64,000 bases of DNA from the NCBI RefSeq assembly GCF_004343585.1, contig NZ_SLYW01000001.1:1116001-1180000 (forward strand), given 5' to 3'. Shown in pieces: positions 17,158 through 25,575 of this stretch. The DNA comes from Neorhizobium sp. JUb45. Lineage in GTDB: Bacteria; Pseudomonadota; Alphaproteobacteria; Rhizobiales; Rhizobiaceae. A program made the translations under genes and the position numbers. Within the stretch, counting starts at the first letter, position 1; every line of letters starts with the position of its first letter. The notes under the pieces were generated by a model that was not told where the DNA came from, made no database searches, and saw nothing but the letters and a program-made list of their open reading frames with translations.

Positions 17158-18354
17158 ATGATGAAGTCTGACAATGATGTCGTGATCACCGGTATCGGTA
17201 TCGTGAGCTGCCTGGGTGTCGGCAAGGAACCGCATGTGGCGGTTCTGTCGGGAGCGCAGGCCATCGTGCCGCGTATCGAGACCGAGCGTTTTGCACCCTA
17301 TCCGGTGCATCCCATGCCGGAAATCGACTGGTCGACGCAGATCGCCAAGCGCGATCAGCGCCAGATGGAAAACTGGCAGCGGCTCGGCGTGTTTTCGGCA
17401 GGTCTGGCGCTCGACGATGCGGGCCTGAAGGAAAACGCAGAGCTCTGTGCTTCCATGGACATGATCGTGGCTGCCGGTGGTGGCGAGCGTGACATCAAGG
17501 TCGACACACTGATCGTTGACGAAGGCCTGAAGCGCAACGATCGCGAAGCGCTTCTCAACGAAAAGCTGACGACAGAACTGCGCCCGACGCTGTTCTTGGC
17601 CCAGCTCTCCAATCTTCTCGCCGGCAATATTTCCATCGTTCACAAGGTCACCGGGTCCTCGCGCACCTTTATGGGCGAAGAAGCGGCTGGCATTTCGGCC
17701 ATCGAAACGGCTTTCCATCGCATCAAGTCCGGCCAGTCCACGCATACGCTGGCTGGTGGTGCTTTCGTTGCAGAACGCGCCGATATTCTTCTGCTCGTCG
17801 AAGGCATCCGTGCCCATGCGACGGGTGAATGGCAGCCGCTCTGGTCGCGTTCGCCGGACAATGGCGGCGGCATGATGATGGGCACAGTTGGTGCCTTTCT
17901 GGTGCTGGAACAGCGCGCCCATGCGACGGCACGCGGTGCGCATATCTATGCGGCGATCGACGCCATTGAAGGCGATCGTGGCAATCGTGACGACGGCAAG
18001 CTCGAAAAGCGTCTGGCACGCATGGCAGGCCTTGCAGGTGCTGCCGAAGACACGGTCGTATTTTCCGGCGCAAGCGGCGTTGTCGAATTGGCTGTGCGGG
18101 AAAAGGCCGCTCTCGAGCAGGCTTTTCCGGGTGCGACGCTGCGCGGTTATGGCGGCGTCACCGGTCACGGCATGGAAGCACAGTTTCCGCTTGGTCTCGC
18201 GCTTGCAGCGCTTGCGCTTGACGGTGCGGCCAGCGTTCCGGCCTTTGATGCAAAGAATGAGCAGCCGATGGCCAAGCCCGCCAAGCGCGCGGTGGTGACC
18301 ACAGTCGGTTATACGCGCGGCGAGGGCCTTGCTGCCCTGTCGTCTGACGCGTGA
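17158..18354 (+). CDS. fabF2XL: Beta-ketoacyl synthase-like protein FabF2XL, active site lost
   Basis: The 398-residue protein has the full thiolase-like fold of a KAS II enzyme, but the catalytic residues are changed. Where the nucleophile Cys sits in TACSSG, this protein reads VTGSSRTFMG (Ser at about 166). The NAHGTST His motif is replaced by VFSGASG. Only the last His region (VTGHGMEAQFPLG) remains. This parallels the chain-length factor subunits of type II polyketide synthases. It is followed after 10 bp by the intact FabF1XL, its likely partner. Two adjacent ATGs (17158, 17161) are possible starts; the second has better spacing from GAGG. Confidence 0.93.
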   Translation: MMKSDNDVVITGIGIVSCLGVGKEPHVAVLSGAQAIVPRIETERFAPYPVHPMPEIDWSTQIAKRDQRQMENWQRLGVFSAGLALDDAGLKENAELCASMDMIVAAGGGERDIKVDTLIVDEGLKRNDREALLNEKLTTELRPTLFLAQLSNLLAGNISIVHKVTGSSRTFMGEEAAGISAIETAFHRIKSGQSTHTLAGGAFVAERADILLLVEGIRAHATGEWQPLWSRSPDNGGGMMMGTVGAFLVLEQRAHATARGAHIYAAIDAIEGDRGNRDDGKLEKRLARMAGLAGAAEDTVVFSGASGVVELAVREKAALEQAFPGATLRGYGGVTGHGMEAQFPLGLALAALALDGAASVPAFDAKNEQPMAKPAKRAVVTTVGYTRGEGLAALSSDA

Positions 18355-18364
18355 GGAGACAGTG

Positions 18365-19651
18365 ATGAGCGACAATCGCTTCAAGGATCATCTCGGCCGC
18401 CCGATCGTGGCGGTCACCGGCATGGGTGTTCTCACCTCGCTGGGGCAGGGGCTGACCGATAACTGGGCAGCGCTGACGGCCGGCAAGTCCGGCATTCACA
18501 ACATCACCCGCTTCCCGACCGAAGGTCTTTCGACCCGAATCAGCGGCACCGTCGATTTTATCGATATCCCGGCGAAAAACGCCGTCGAACGCTCCTATGC
18601 ATTTGCCCGCGAAACCACCATCGAAGCACTGGCGCAGGCTGGTCTTTCGGGCGATTTCGATGGTCCGCTGTTCCTGGCCGCACCGCCGGTCGAGCCGGAA
18701 TGGGTCGACCGTTTTGCGCTGGCCGACCGCGCACCGCCGGCCGAGCGTGAAGCCGATGCCTATGACCGTTTCCTCACCGCCATGCGCGAACGTCCCGATC
18801 CGGTCTTTCTCGAAGCCGTACAGTTCGGCTCGATCTCCGAGCGTCTCGCTGACCGTTTTGGCACGCGCGGCTTGCCGGTGACGTTGTCCACTGCTTGCGC
18901 CTCGGGTGCGACCGCAATTCAGCTCGGGGTCGAGGCGATCCGTCAGGGCCGTACCGACAAGGCGCTTGTGGCGGCGACCGACGGCTCTGTCAGTGCCGAA
19001 GCGCTGATCCGCTTCTCGCTGCTTTCGGCGCTTTCCACCCAGAACGATCCGCCGGAAAAGGCTTCCAAGCCGTTTTCCAAGGACCGCGACGGTTTTGTCA
19101 TCGCCGAAGGTGCGGCAACGCTGGTTCTGGAATCGCTGGAATCCGCCATTGCCCGCGGCGCCAAGGTTCTGGGTGTCGTCAGTGGTCTCGGCGAAAAGGC
19201 CGACAGTTTCCACCGCACCCGTTCGTCACCGGATGGCGGCCCGGCGATTGCCACGATCCGTGCAGCGCTTGAGGATGCCGGCATGACCGGCGCCGATATC
19301 GGCTACATCAATGCCCATGGCACCTCGACGCCGGAAAACGACAAGATGGAATATGGTTCGATGCTCGCCGTGTTCGGCGATCGTCTGAAGGAAATTCCGC
19401 TGTCGTCCAACAAGTCGATGATCGGCCATACGCTGACGGCGGCCGGTGCAGTCGAGGCGGTATTCTCGCTTCAGACCATGCTGACCGGCACGCTGCCGCC
19501 GACGATCAACTACAACAACCCCGATCCGACGATCGAGCTGGATGTGGTGCCGAACGTCAAGCGCGATGCACAGGTTTCGGCCGTCATCTCGAACTCGTTC
19601 GGCTTCGGTGGGCAGAATGCCAGCCTTGTCTTGACGGCTGAACCGGCTTAG
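18365..19651 (+). CDS. fabF1XL: Beta-ketoacyl-AcpXL synthase FabF1XL
   Basis: The 428-residue KAS II-type enzyme condenses malonyl units onto acyl-AcpXL in very-long-chain synthesis. The catalytic triad is complete: Cys178 in STACASGAT, His in INAHGTSTP.ND and His in SMIGHTLTAAGA. ATG 18365 has GAGGAGAC upstream, and the frame from 18329 overlaps the preceding gene. The tight spacing to fabF2XL suggests translational coupling and a heterodimer, as in ketosynthase/chain-length-factor pairs. Confidence 0.95.
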   Translation: MSDNRFKDHLGRPIVAVTGMGVLTSLGQGLTDNWAALTAGKSGIHNITRFPTEGLSTRISGTVDFIDIPAKNAVERSYAFARETTIEALAQAGLSGDFDGPLFLAAPPVEPEWVDRFALADRAPPAEREADAYDRFLTAMRERPDPVFLEAVQFGSISERLADRFGTRGLPVTLSTACASGATAIQLGVEAIRQGRTDKALVAATDGSVSAEALIRFSLLSALSTQNDPPEKASKPFSKDRDGFVIAEGAATLVLESLESAIARGAKVLGVVSGLGEKADSFHRTRSSPDGGPAIATIRAALEDAGMTGADIGYINAHGTSTPENDKMEYGSMLAVFGDRLKEIPLSSNKSMIGHTLTAAGAVEAVFSLQTMLTGTLPPTINYNNPDPTIELDVVPNVKRDAQVSAVISNSFGFGGQNASLVLTAEPA

Positions 19652-19808
19652 AGACCTTCGTTAATCCCTGTGGAGCGCCGTCTTCGTCCAAAAAGGGCGT
19701 GCGGCGCTTCATGCTATTTCCGAGACGCATTGCGTTTTGTGAGCCATCAATGGCTCCTGATGCTTTGCCAAGACGAACGTTTACGCCTCCGGGCGAAGGA
19801 TATTTGTT

Positions 19809-20837
19809 ATGCGCGCCCTGCAATTGATCGACGACCGCAAGCTTGAAGCCGTGGACATCCCTGAGCCGGAAGCGCCGGGTCCCGGTGAAGTGACGCTGCG
19901 CGTCAAGGCGGTTGCGCTCAACCATATCGACGTCTGGGGCTGGCGCGGCATGGCGTTTGCCAAGCGCAAGATGCCGCTGACGATCGGTGCGGAAGCATCC
20001 GGCGTCGTCGAGGCCATTGGTCCGGGCGTATCGAACGTTCTGCCGGGTGATCTGGTGGCCATCTACGGTGCGCGCATCTGCGGACGCTGCAAGAACTGCG
20101 TCGAAGGCCGTGACAATCTGTGCGAACATGTCGGCGGCGTGCACGGTTTCCATCTCGACGGCTTTGCCCAGGAAAAGATGAACATCCCGGCCCGCCAGCT
20201 TGTCCCGGCTCCTCCGGGCATCGATGCGGTGGCCGCTGCCCTTGCTCCTGTCACGTTCGGCACGGTCGAGCACATGCTGTTCGACAACGCAAAACTTCAG
20301 TCGGGTGAAACCATTCTCATCCATGCCGGCGGTTCCGGCATCGGTTCGGCAGCCATCCAGCTTGCCAAGAAGATCGGCTGCACGGTCATCACCACCGTTG
20401 GTTCCGACGACAAGATCGAGGGCGCCAAGGCGCTCGGTGCCGATCACGTCATCAACTACCGCAAGGATCGCTTCGAAGGCGTCGTGCGCAAGCTGACGAA
20501 GAAAAAGGGCGTCGATGTCGTGTTCGAACATGTCGGCAAGGACACGTTTGCCGCCTCGATGTTCTGCCTGAAGCGTGGTGGTCGTCTGGTCACCTGCGGC
20601 TCGACCTCCGGCGTTTCGACCGAAGTCAATCTGATGATGCTGTTCCAGCAGCAGCTGAAGCTGCTCGGCTCGTTCGGCTGCCGCATGGAAAACATGGCTG
20701 ACGCCATGCAGAAGATGGCGCGCGGCATTGTGCATCCCGTGATCGATACGGAAGTCACGTTCGACACGATCGACAAGGCGCTGGAACGCATGGAAAGCCG
20801 CCAGGTATTCGGCAAGATCATCCTGAGGATGGATTGA
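19809..20837 (+). CDS. adh2XL: Zinc-binding MDR oxidoreductase of the lipid A cluster
   Basis: The 342-residue medium-chain dehydrogenase/reductase has an N-terminal GroES-like domain with a Cys cluster (CGRCKNC, DNLC) for structural zinc, and a Rossmann domain with the nucleotide loop HAGGSGIGSAAIQLAK. It most resembles the quinone-oxidoreductase/enoyl-reductase branch. In this cluster it probably acts as a reductase during very-long-chain acyl synthesis, but no substrate is visible from sequence. It lies 157 bp after fabF1XL and 4 bp before lpxXL. Confidence 0.9.
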   Translation: MRALQLIDDRKLEAVDIPEPEAPGPGEVTLRVKAVALNHIDVWGWRGMAFAKRKMPLTIGAEASGVVEAIGPGVSNVLPGDLVAIYGARICGRCKNCVEGRDNLCEHVGGVHGFHLDGFAQEKMNIPARQLVPAPPGIDAVAAALAPVTFGTVEHMLFDNAKLQSGETILIHAGGSGIGSAAIQLAKKIGCTVITTVGSDDKIEGAKALGADHVINYRKDRFEGVVRKLTKKKGVDVVFEHVGKDTFAASMFCLKRGGRLVTCGSTSGVSTEVNLMMLFQQQLKLLGSFGCRMENMADAMQKMARGIVHPVIDTEVTFDTIDKALERMESRQVFGKIILRMD

Positions 20838-20841
20838 TCCG

Positions 20842-21780
20842 GTGAAGATGGTCATCACCCGGATCGTTCTGTCGCTGATGCATTTTCGGCAGTGGCTGGT
20901 GGCGCAGGTCGCCTTCGGTTTTCTTAACCTGCTGAAAATCTTCCCGGCCGATCCGGCCATCAATTTTGCCGACTGGCTGGTGCGCAAGATTGGTCCGCGC
21001 ACCTTTCGCCACAGGTTGATGATGACCAACCTGAAAAACGCCTATCCCGAAAAGGGCGAGGCGGAGCTTCAGGATATCGCGGCAAGGAGCTGGGGCCATA
21101 TGGGCCGGCTCGCTGCCGAATATGTCTTTCTCGACCGTCTGTTCGATTTTGATCCTGAGCGAGACGAACCCGGCCGTGTCGAGGTTTCCGGCATTCCTGT
21201 CTTCGTAGACCTGCGCGACAATCCGCGTCCGTTCATCGTCTTCACCGCTCATACCGGCAATTTCGAGCTTCTGCCGGTGGCCGGCGCTGCCTTCGGGCAG
21301 AAGGTGACGGTGCTTTTCCGGCCGCCGAACAATCCTTACATCGCCGAAAAAGTCTTCTCTTTCCGCTCGGCCCGCATGGGCAAGCTCGTTCCGTCGCATG
21401 CCGGTTCGTCGTTTGCCCTGGCGCGCCAGTTGGAAGCGGGTGGCGGTGTCGGCGTTCTCGTCGATCAGAAATTCCAGAAGGGTCTGCAGACGTCCTTCTT
21501 CGGGCAGCCGGTGCAGACCAATCCGCTCTTGGCCAAACTGGTGCGCCAGTTCGACGCCGAGGTTTATCCGGCCCGCTGCATCCGCCTGCCGGGCAATCGC
21601 TACCGGCTGGAAATCGAACCGCGCATCGACGTGCCGCGTGATGAAAAAGGCAATGTCGACGTGCAGGCGACGGCGCAGATACTCAACGACAAGGTCGAGA
21701 GCTGGGCGCGTGAATATCCCGAGCAATGGCTGTGGTATCACGACCGCTGGAACATCAAGAAGTCGCTGAAGCGTCAATAG
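20842..21780 (+). CDS. lpxXL: Very-long-chain acyltransferase of lipid A, LpxXL
   Basis: The 312-residue LpxL/HtrB-family enzyme transfers the 27-hydroxyoctacosanoyl group from AcpXL to the lipid A precursor. The HX4(D/E) catalytic motif is HTGNFE, His137. One N-terminal hydrophobic stretch (WLVAQVAFGFLNLL) probably anchors it to the inner membrane. WLWYHDRWN near the C terminus is typical of the family. It starts with GTG at 20842, only four bases after the dehydrogenase stop. It is the last gene of the cluster. Confidence 0.95.
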   Translation: MKMVITRIVLSLMHFRQWLVAQVAFGFLNLLKIFPADPAINFADWLVRKIGPRTFRHRLMMTNLKNAYPEKGEAELQDIAARSWGHMGRLAAEYVFLDRLFDFDPERDEPGRVEVSGIPVFVDLRDNPRPFIVFTAHTGNFELLPVAGAAFGQKVTVLFRPPNNPYIAEKVFSFRSARMGKLVPSHAGSSFALARQLEAGGGVGVLVDQKFQKGLQTSFFGQPVQTNPLLAKLVRQFDAEVYPARCIRLPGNRYRLEIEPRIDVPRDEKGNVDVQATAQILNDKVESWAREYPEQWLWYHDRWNIKKSLKRQ

Positions 21781-21782
21781 GC

Positions 21783-22184
21783 CTATTGTTCGAGAATGGT
21801 TTTCAGCGTGTTCAGGTCTTTCTGGACATGCTCGCAGTCGGCCCGGAAAGCCTCATCCGTCGTGCCGGGCAGGTGCAGCACCATGAAGATGACTTCCGCG
21901 CCATCGCCGTTTGGCACCACCCTCAATACATTGTGAACCGACTGGCCGTCGGGAAGCGTCACCGTATGGTCGACGACGCCCTCCGTATTGCGGGGTGCGA
22001 ACCTGACGCGGATGGTGCCGAGCGGCCCGCCATCAGCCAGCCAGTCCTCGCCATCGGGGGTGAAACCGGCGGCAAGGCCTGCCGCCCAGTGGCGCATGTT
22101 TTCCGGTCTGTGCGCATAGTCGTAGACGTGGCGCCAATCCCGCTCGATTGCGACATGGACGATCTTTACCGGCATCGTGGTCAT
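21783..22184 (-). CDS. SRPBCC-like (START/Bet v1 fold) protein
   Basis: The 133-residue soluble protein has the outline of the polyketide-cyclase/SRPBCC fold: VHVAIERDWRHVYDYAHRPENMRHW at the start (quoted here as IERDWRHVYDYA and PENMRHW), several strands, and a long C-terminal helix (AFRADCEHVQKDLNTLKTIL). Such proteins bind hydrophobic ligands, and the ligand is unknown. GGGAGG precedes the ATG at 22184. It is convergent with lpxXL, two bases apart, and divergent from gnd, and need not belong to the lipid A pathway. Confidence 0.75.
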   Translation of the reverse strand: MTTMPVKIVHVAIERDWRHVYDYAHRPENMRHWAAGLAAGFTPDGEDWLADGGPLGTIRVRFAPRNTEGVVDHTVTLPDGQSVHNVLRVVPNGDGAEVIFMVLHLPGTTDEAFRADCEHVQKDLNTLKTILEQ

Positions 22185-22367
22185 GAGGCTCCTCCCGCTC
22201 TGGCGGTTAAAAGATAGCGTCGCAGATCAAGGAGGCAATGTTTGCGCGGATGTCTCGCACGCGACATTGGCTGTCATCGAAATTTAATCGTTTCAGGTGC
22301 CACCGACCTTGCCGCGGGAACGTTTGAGTGCCAAAACACCTTGCGATTTGTAAATGGAGGCTTCGTC

Positions 22368-23804
22368 TTGGAACAGGCAGAAATCGGTCTTATCGGTCTT
22401 GGAGTCATGGGCTCCAACCTCGCCCTCAACATTGCTGAAAAAGGCAACCGCATCGCGGTCTTCAACCGATCACCGGAAGCAACCCGAAAATTTTTCGCCG
22501 AAGCCGGCGATCTGCAGAAGAATATCATTCCTTGCGAAACGCTTGAGGAATTCGTCGCCGCTATCCGTCCGCCACGCCCGATCATCATCATGATCAAGGC
22601 CGGTGACCCGGTCGATCAGCAGATGGAACTGCTGAAGCCGTATCTGGCCGATAACGACATCATGATCGATGCCGGCAATGCCAATTTCCGCGACACGATG
22701 CGTCGTTTCGACAATCTCAAGGACAGCGGCCTGACCTTTATCGGCATGGGCGTTTCGGGCGGCGAAGAAGGTGCTCGCCACGGGCCGTCGATCATGGTCG
22801 GCGGTACCGAAGAGAGCTGGAAGCGCGTCGAAAAGGTGCTGACGTCGATCTCGGCCAAGTTCAACGATGAGCCCTGCGTTGCCTGGCTCGGTGAAAATGG
22901 CGCCGGTCACTTCGTCAAGACCATCCACAATGGCATCGAATATGCCGACATGCAGATGATCGCCGAAATCTACGGCATCCTGCGCGACGGCCTGAAGCTT
23001 TCGGCGCCCGAGATCGGCCAGGTGTTTGGCAAGTGGAATACCGGTCGTCTGAATTCCTACCTGATCGAAATCTCCGAAAAGGTGCTGATGGCCAATGACC
23101 CGATTTCCGGCAAGCCGATGGTGGACGTCATCGTCGACCAGGCTGGCCAGAAGGGTACCGGCAAATGGTCGGTGATCGAGGCCCAGAACATGGGCGTCGC
23201 CGCAACCGCGATCGAAGCAGCCGTTGCCGGTCGCATCCTGTCGTCGCAGAAGGCGGAACGTGAAGCCGCCGAAAAGATCCTTGGCCTGCCGAACACGACG
23301 GCGATGCCGTCCACGGATGGCATCAGCTTCCTTGACGATCTCGAAAACGCGCTTCTGGCGGCCAAGATCGCGGCTTATGCGCAGGGCTTTGCCGTCATGG
23401 CTGCCGCGTCCAAGGAATATGACTGGAGCCTGCCGATGCCGACGATCGCCAAGATCTGGCGCGCCGGCTGCATCATCCGCTCGCAGTTCCTCGACGAGAT
23501 CACCTCGGCCTTCACCAAGGACCCGGATGTCGCAAACCTCATCGTGACGCCTGCCTTCGCGCAACTGGTCGAAGAAACCGACGCATCGCTGCGTCGTGTC
23601 GTCTCGACGGCCATCATGTCCGGTCTGTCGGTTCCGGCTCTGTCGTCGGCTCTGTCCTACTTCGACGCCTATCGTCGTGGTCGTGGCACCGCCAACCTCA
23701 TCCAGGCGCAGCGCGACTTTTTCGGCGCGCATGGCTTTGACCGCGTCGATGGCCTGGACAAGCACCATGGCCCTTGGGGCAGCGGTCTGGCAGATTTCGC
23801 CTGA
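22368..23804 (+). CDS. gnd: 6-phosphogluconate dehydrogenase, decarboxylating
   Basis: The 478-residue enzyme oxidises 6-phosphogluconate to ribulose 5-phosphate with NADP and CO2 release. It has the Rossmann motif GLGVMGSNLALN, IDAGNANFRDT, the substrate signature GVSGGEEGARHGPS, NGIEYADMQMI with the catalytic Lys just before it, and the long C-terminal helical domain. Length is typical. I start it at TTG 22368, which has a perfect GGAGG seven bases upstream and gives the family N terminus; the longer frame from 22242 is unsupported. Confidence 0.96.
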   Translation: MEQAEIGLIGLGVMGSNLALNIAEKGNRIAVFNRSPEATRKFFAEAGDLQKNIIPCETLEEFVAAIRPPRPIIIMIKAGDPVDQQMELLKPYLADNDIMIDAGNANFRDTMRRFDNLKDSGLTFIGMGVSGGEEGARHGPSIMVGGTEESWKRVEKVLTSISAKFNDEPCVAWLGENGAGHFVKTIHNGIEYADMQMIAEIYGILRDGLKLSAPEIGQVFGKWNTGRLNSYLIEISEKVLMANDPISGKPMVDVIVDQAGQKGTGKWSVIEAQNMGVAATAIEAAVAGRILSSQKAEREAAEKILGLPNTTAMPSTDGISFLDDLENALLAAKIAAYAQGFAVMAAASKEYDWSLPMPTIAKIWRAGCIIRSQFLDEITSAFTKDPDVANLIVTPAFAQLVEETDASLRRVVSTAIMSGLSVPALSSALSYFDAYRRGRGTANLIQAQRDFFGAHGFDRVDGLDKHHGPWGSGLADFA

Positions 23805-23819
23805 TCAATCTGACATAAC

Positions 23820-23847
23820 GAAAGGCCCGTCTTTAGGCGGGCCTTTC
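23820..23847 (+). terminator. Rho-independent terminator of gnd
   Basis: AAAGGCCCG pairs with CGGGCCTTT around an eight-base loop, 17 bp after the gnd stop, followed by a T-containing tail. Confidence 0.88.
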
Positions 23848-23931
23848 TGCGTCTGCCGGTCGCGGGGACAAGGACGCAAGCGGCGGGTACTGATTTCGGT
23901 ACTGCGATAGTTACAACAGGAGGATTTCGAT

Positions 23932-24966
23932 ATGGCCTGGAAACCGGCTGACAATCGCTACGATACCATGAAATATAACCGCTGCGGACAATCCGGCCTG
24001 AAGCTGCCGGCGATCTCGCTCGGTCTCTGGCACAATTTCGGCGATGACACGCCGCGTGAGCGCAAGGTGGCGATCTGCCGTCAGGCATTTGATCTCGGCA
24101 TCACCCATTTCGATCTCGCCAACAACTATGGTCCGCTGCCGGGCAGCGCCGAGACCGCGTTCGGCCAGATTTTGCGCGAGGACTTTCATGGGTATCGCGA
24201 TGAGCTGATCATCTCCTCCAAGGCTGGTTACAACATGTGGCCGGGACCGTATGGCGAGTGGGGCAGCCGCAAATATCTGATCTCGTCCTGTGACCAGAGC
24301 CTGAAGCGCATGGGGCTGGATTACGTCGATATCTTCTATTCGCACCGCTTCGATCCGGATACGCCGTTGGAAGAAACCTGCGGAGCGCTTGACCATATCG
24401 TCCGCTCGGGCAGGGCGCTTTACGTCGGCATCTCGTCCTACAATTCCAAGCGAACCCGCGAGGCGGCAGCCATCCTCAAGCAACTCGGCACGCCGCTGCT
24501 CATTCATCAGCCGAGCTATTCGATGATCAATCGCTGGGTCGAGGAAGACAATCTGCTCGATACGCTGGATGATGTCGGCGCCGGCTCCATCGTGTTCTCG
24601 CCATTGGCGCAGGGCATGCTGACGTCTAAATATCTCGGCGGCATTCCGGAAGACAGCCGCGCCGCGCAGGGCAAGTCGCTGCGCCCGGCCTTCCTCAACG
24701 AGAAGAATGTCGCCAACCTGCAGGCGCTCAATGCCATCGCGGAACGCCGTGGCCAGACGCTGGCGCAGATGGCGATTGCCTGGGTGCTGCGCGGCGGTCG
24801 CGTGACGACGGCGCTGATCGGTGCCAGCCGGCCGGAGCAGGTCGTCGATTGCGTGAAGGCGCTCGACAACCCGGATTTCAGCGCGGAGGAACTGGCGGAA
24901 ATCGACAGCTATGCTCGCGAAGCCGATATCAATCTCTGGGCAAAGTCGGCTGAACTGAAAGCCTGA
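23932..24966 (+). CDS. Aldo/keto reductase, YghZ/MgrA type
   Basis: The 344-residue TIM-barrel enzyme belongs to the AKR group of E. coli YghZ (L-glyceraldehyde 3-phosphate reductase). DLANNYG holds the catalytic Asp and Tyr, SSKAGYNMWPGPYGEWGS the Lys, and DIFYSHRFDPDTPLEE the His. The late phosphate-binding loop is IGASRPEQV. It likely uses NADPH to detoxify methylglyoxal-like aldehydes or L-glyceraldehyde 3-phosphate. The ATG has a perfect AGGAGG. It is transcribed alone between two terminators. Confidence 0.92.
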   Translation: MAWKPADNRYDTMKYNRCGQSGLKLPAISLGLWHNFGDDTPRERKVAICRQAFDLGITHFDLANNYGPLPGSAETAFGQILREDFHGYRDELIISSKAGYNMWPGPYGEWGSRKYLISSCDQSLKRMGLDYVDIFYSHRFDPDTPLEETCGALDHIVRSGRALYVGISSYNSKRTREAAAILKQLGTPLLIHQPSYSMINRWVEEDNLLDTLDDVGAGSIVFSPLAQGMLTSKYLGGIPEDSRAAQGKSLRPAFLNEKNVANLQALNAIAERRGQTLAQMAIAWVLRGGRVTTALIGASRPEQVVDCVKALDNPDFSAEELAEIDSYAREADINLWAKSAELKA

Positions 24967-24973
24967 TCATCAA

Positions 24974-25007
24974 GCCGCCGGTGCCTTTGTGGTGCCGGCG
25001 GTTTTTG
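24974..25007 (+). terminator. Rho-independent terminator of the aldo/keto reductase gene
   Basis: CCGCCGG and CCGGCGG pair in a hairpin extended by GTGCC/GGTGC, followed by TTTTT, directly after the stop codon. Confidence 0.85.
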
Positions 25008-25131
25008 CATGTTTCGCATCAACTTCGCGCAGCAAGCCATTCTGAATACTTACGAAAATGTAATATTCAGTTCATTTTCGGTTCATCACCTGGCGCCTAG
25101 GGTCTCCTCATAGACAACAGAGGATACCATC

Positions 25132-25488
25132 ATGAAAAAGCTTGCAGCCGTTCTGCTTTCCGCCACCTTCATTTTCAGCCCGGTCGCCTTTTCTTCGGTC
25201 GCCAATGCTGCCCCGCCAAGCCATAACGACCGCTGGGATCACCGCGACGATCGCCGTGTCGTGACCAAAAAGGTTGTCAGGGAGCGCACTGTCGTCAAGA
25301 AGCGCTGGAGCCGCGGTCATCGCCTCAGCCCTGCCGAGCGTCGCCACATGGCCGAGGTTCGCGATTATCGCCGCTACCGCCTGAATGCACCGCCGCGTGG
25401 TTATCGCTGGGTTCGTGCCGACAATAACGAATTCCTGCTGATTGGCATCACGTCGGGCCTGATCTCGTCGATCATCGCCGGCCGTTGA
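25132..25488 (+). CDS. RcnB-family periplasmic protein
   Basis: The 118-residue protein has a Sec signal peptide (MKKLAAVLLSATF... SSVANAA), a highly charged Arg/Lys/Asp middle (DRWDHRDDRRVVTKK), and the C-terminal RcnB-type motif LNAPPRGYRWVRADNNEFLLIGITSGLI (here split as APPRGYRWVR and LIGITSGLI). RcnB proteins are small periplasmic factors linked to nickel/cobalt homeostasis in E. coli; the rhizobial members are uncharacterised. ATG 25132 follows AGAGGA. It is monocistronic. Confidence 0.85.
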   Translation: MKKLAAVLLSATFIFSPVAFSSVANAAPPSHNDRWDHRDDRRVVTKKVVRERTVVKKRWSRGHRLSPAERRHMAEVRDYRRYRLNAPPRGYRWVRADNNEFLLIGITSGLISSIIAGR

Positions 25489-25496
25489 TATAAGAC

Positions 25497-25531
25497 GACC
25501 GGCAGGGAGTGCCTTCTTTCCCTGCCGGTCT
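25497..25531. terminator. Shared hairpin between rcnB-like gene and znuA
   Basis: GACCGGCAGGGA pairs with TCCCTGCCGGTC perfectly around a ten-base loop. It lies between two convergent genes, 9 bp after one stop and 45 bp from the other, and lacks a long T run on the + strand. It probably works in both directions. Confidence 0.75.
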
Positions 25532-25575
25532 AACCGTCTCCACCATGCGCGAGGAGGCGGTATTGTTATGCACTA

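Noticed and set aside
16537..19213. Long minus-strand open frames opposite the fatty-acid genes
   Set aside because: They are antisense shadows of acpXL, fabZXL, fabF2XL and fabF1XL.
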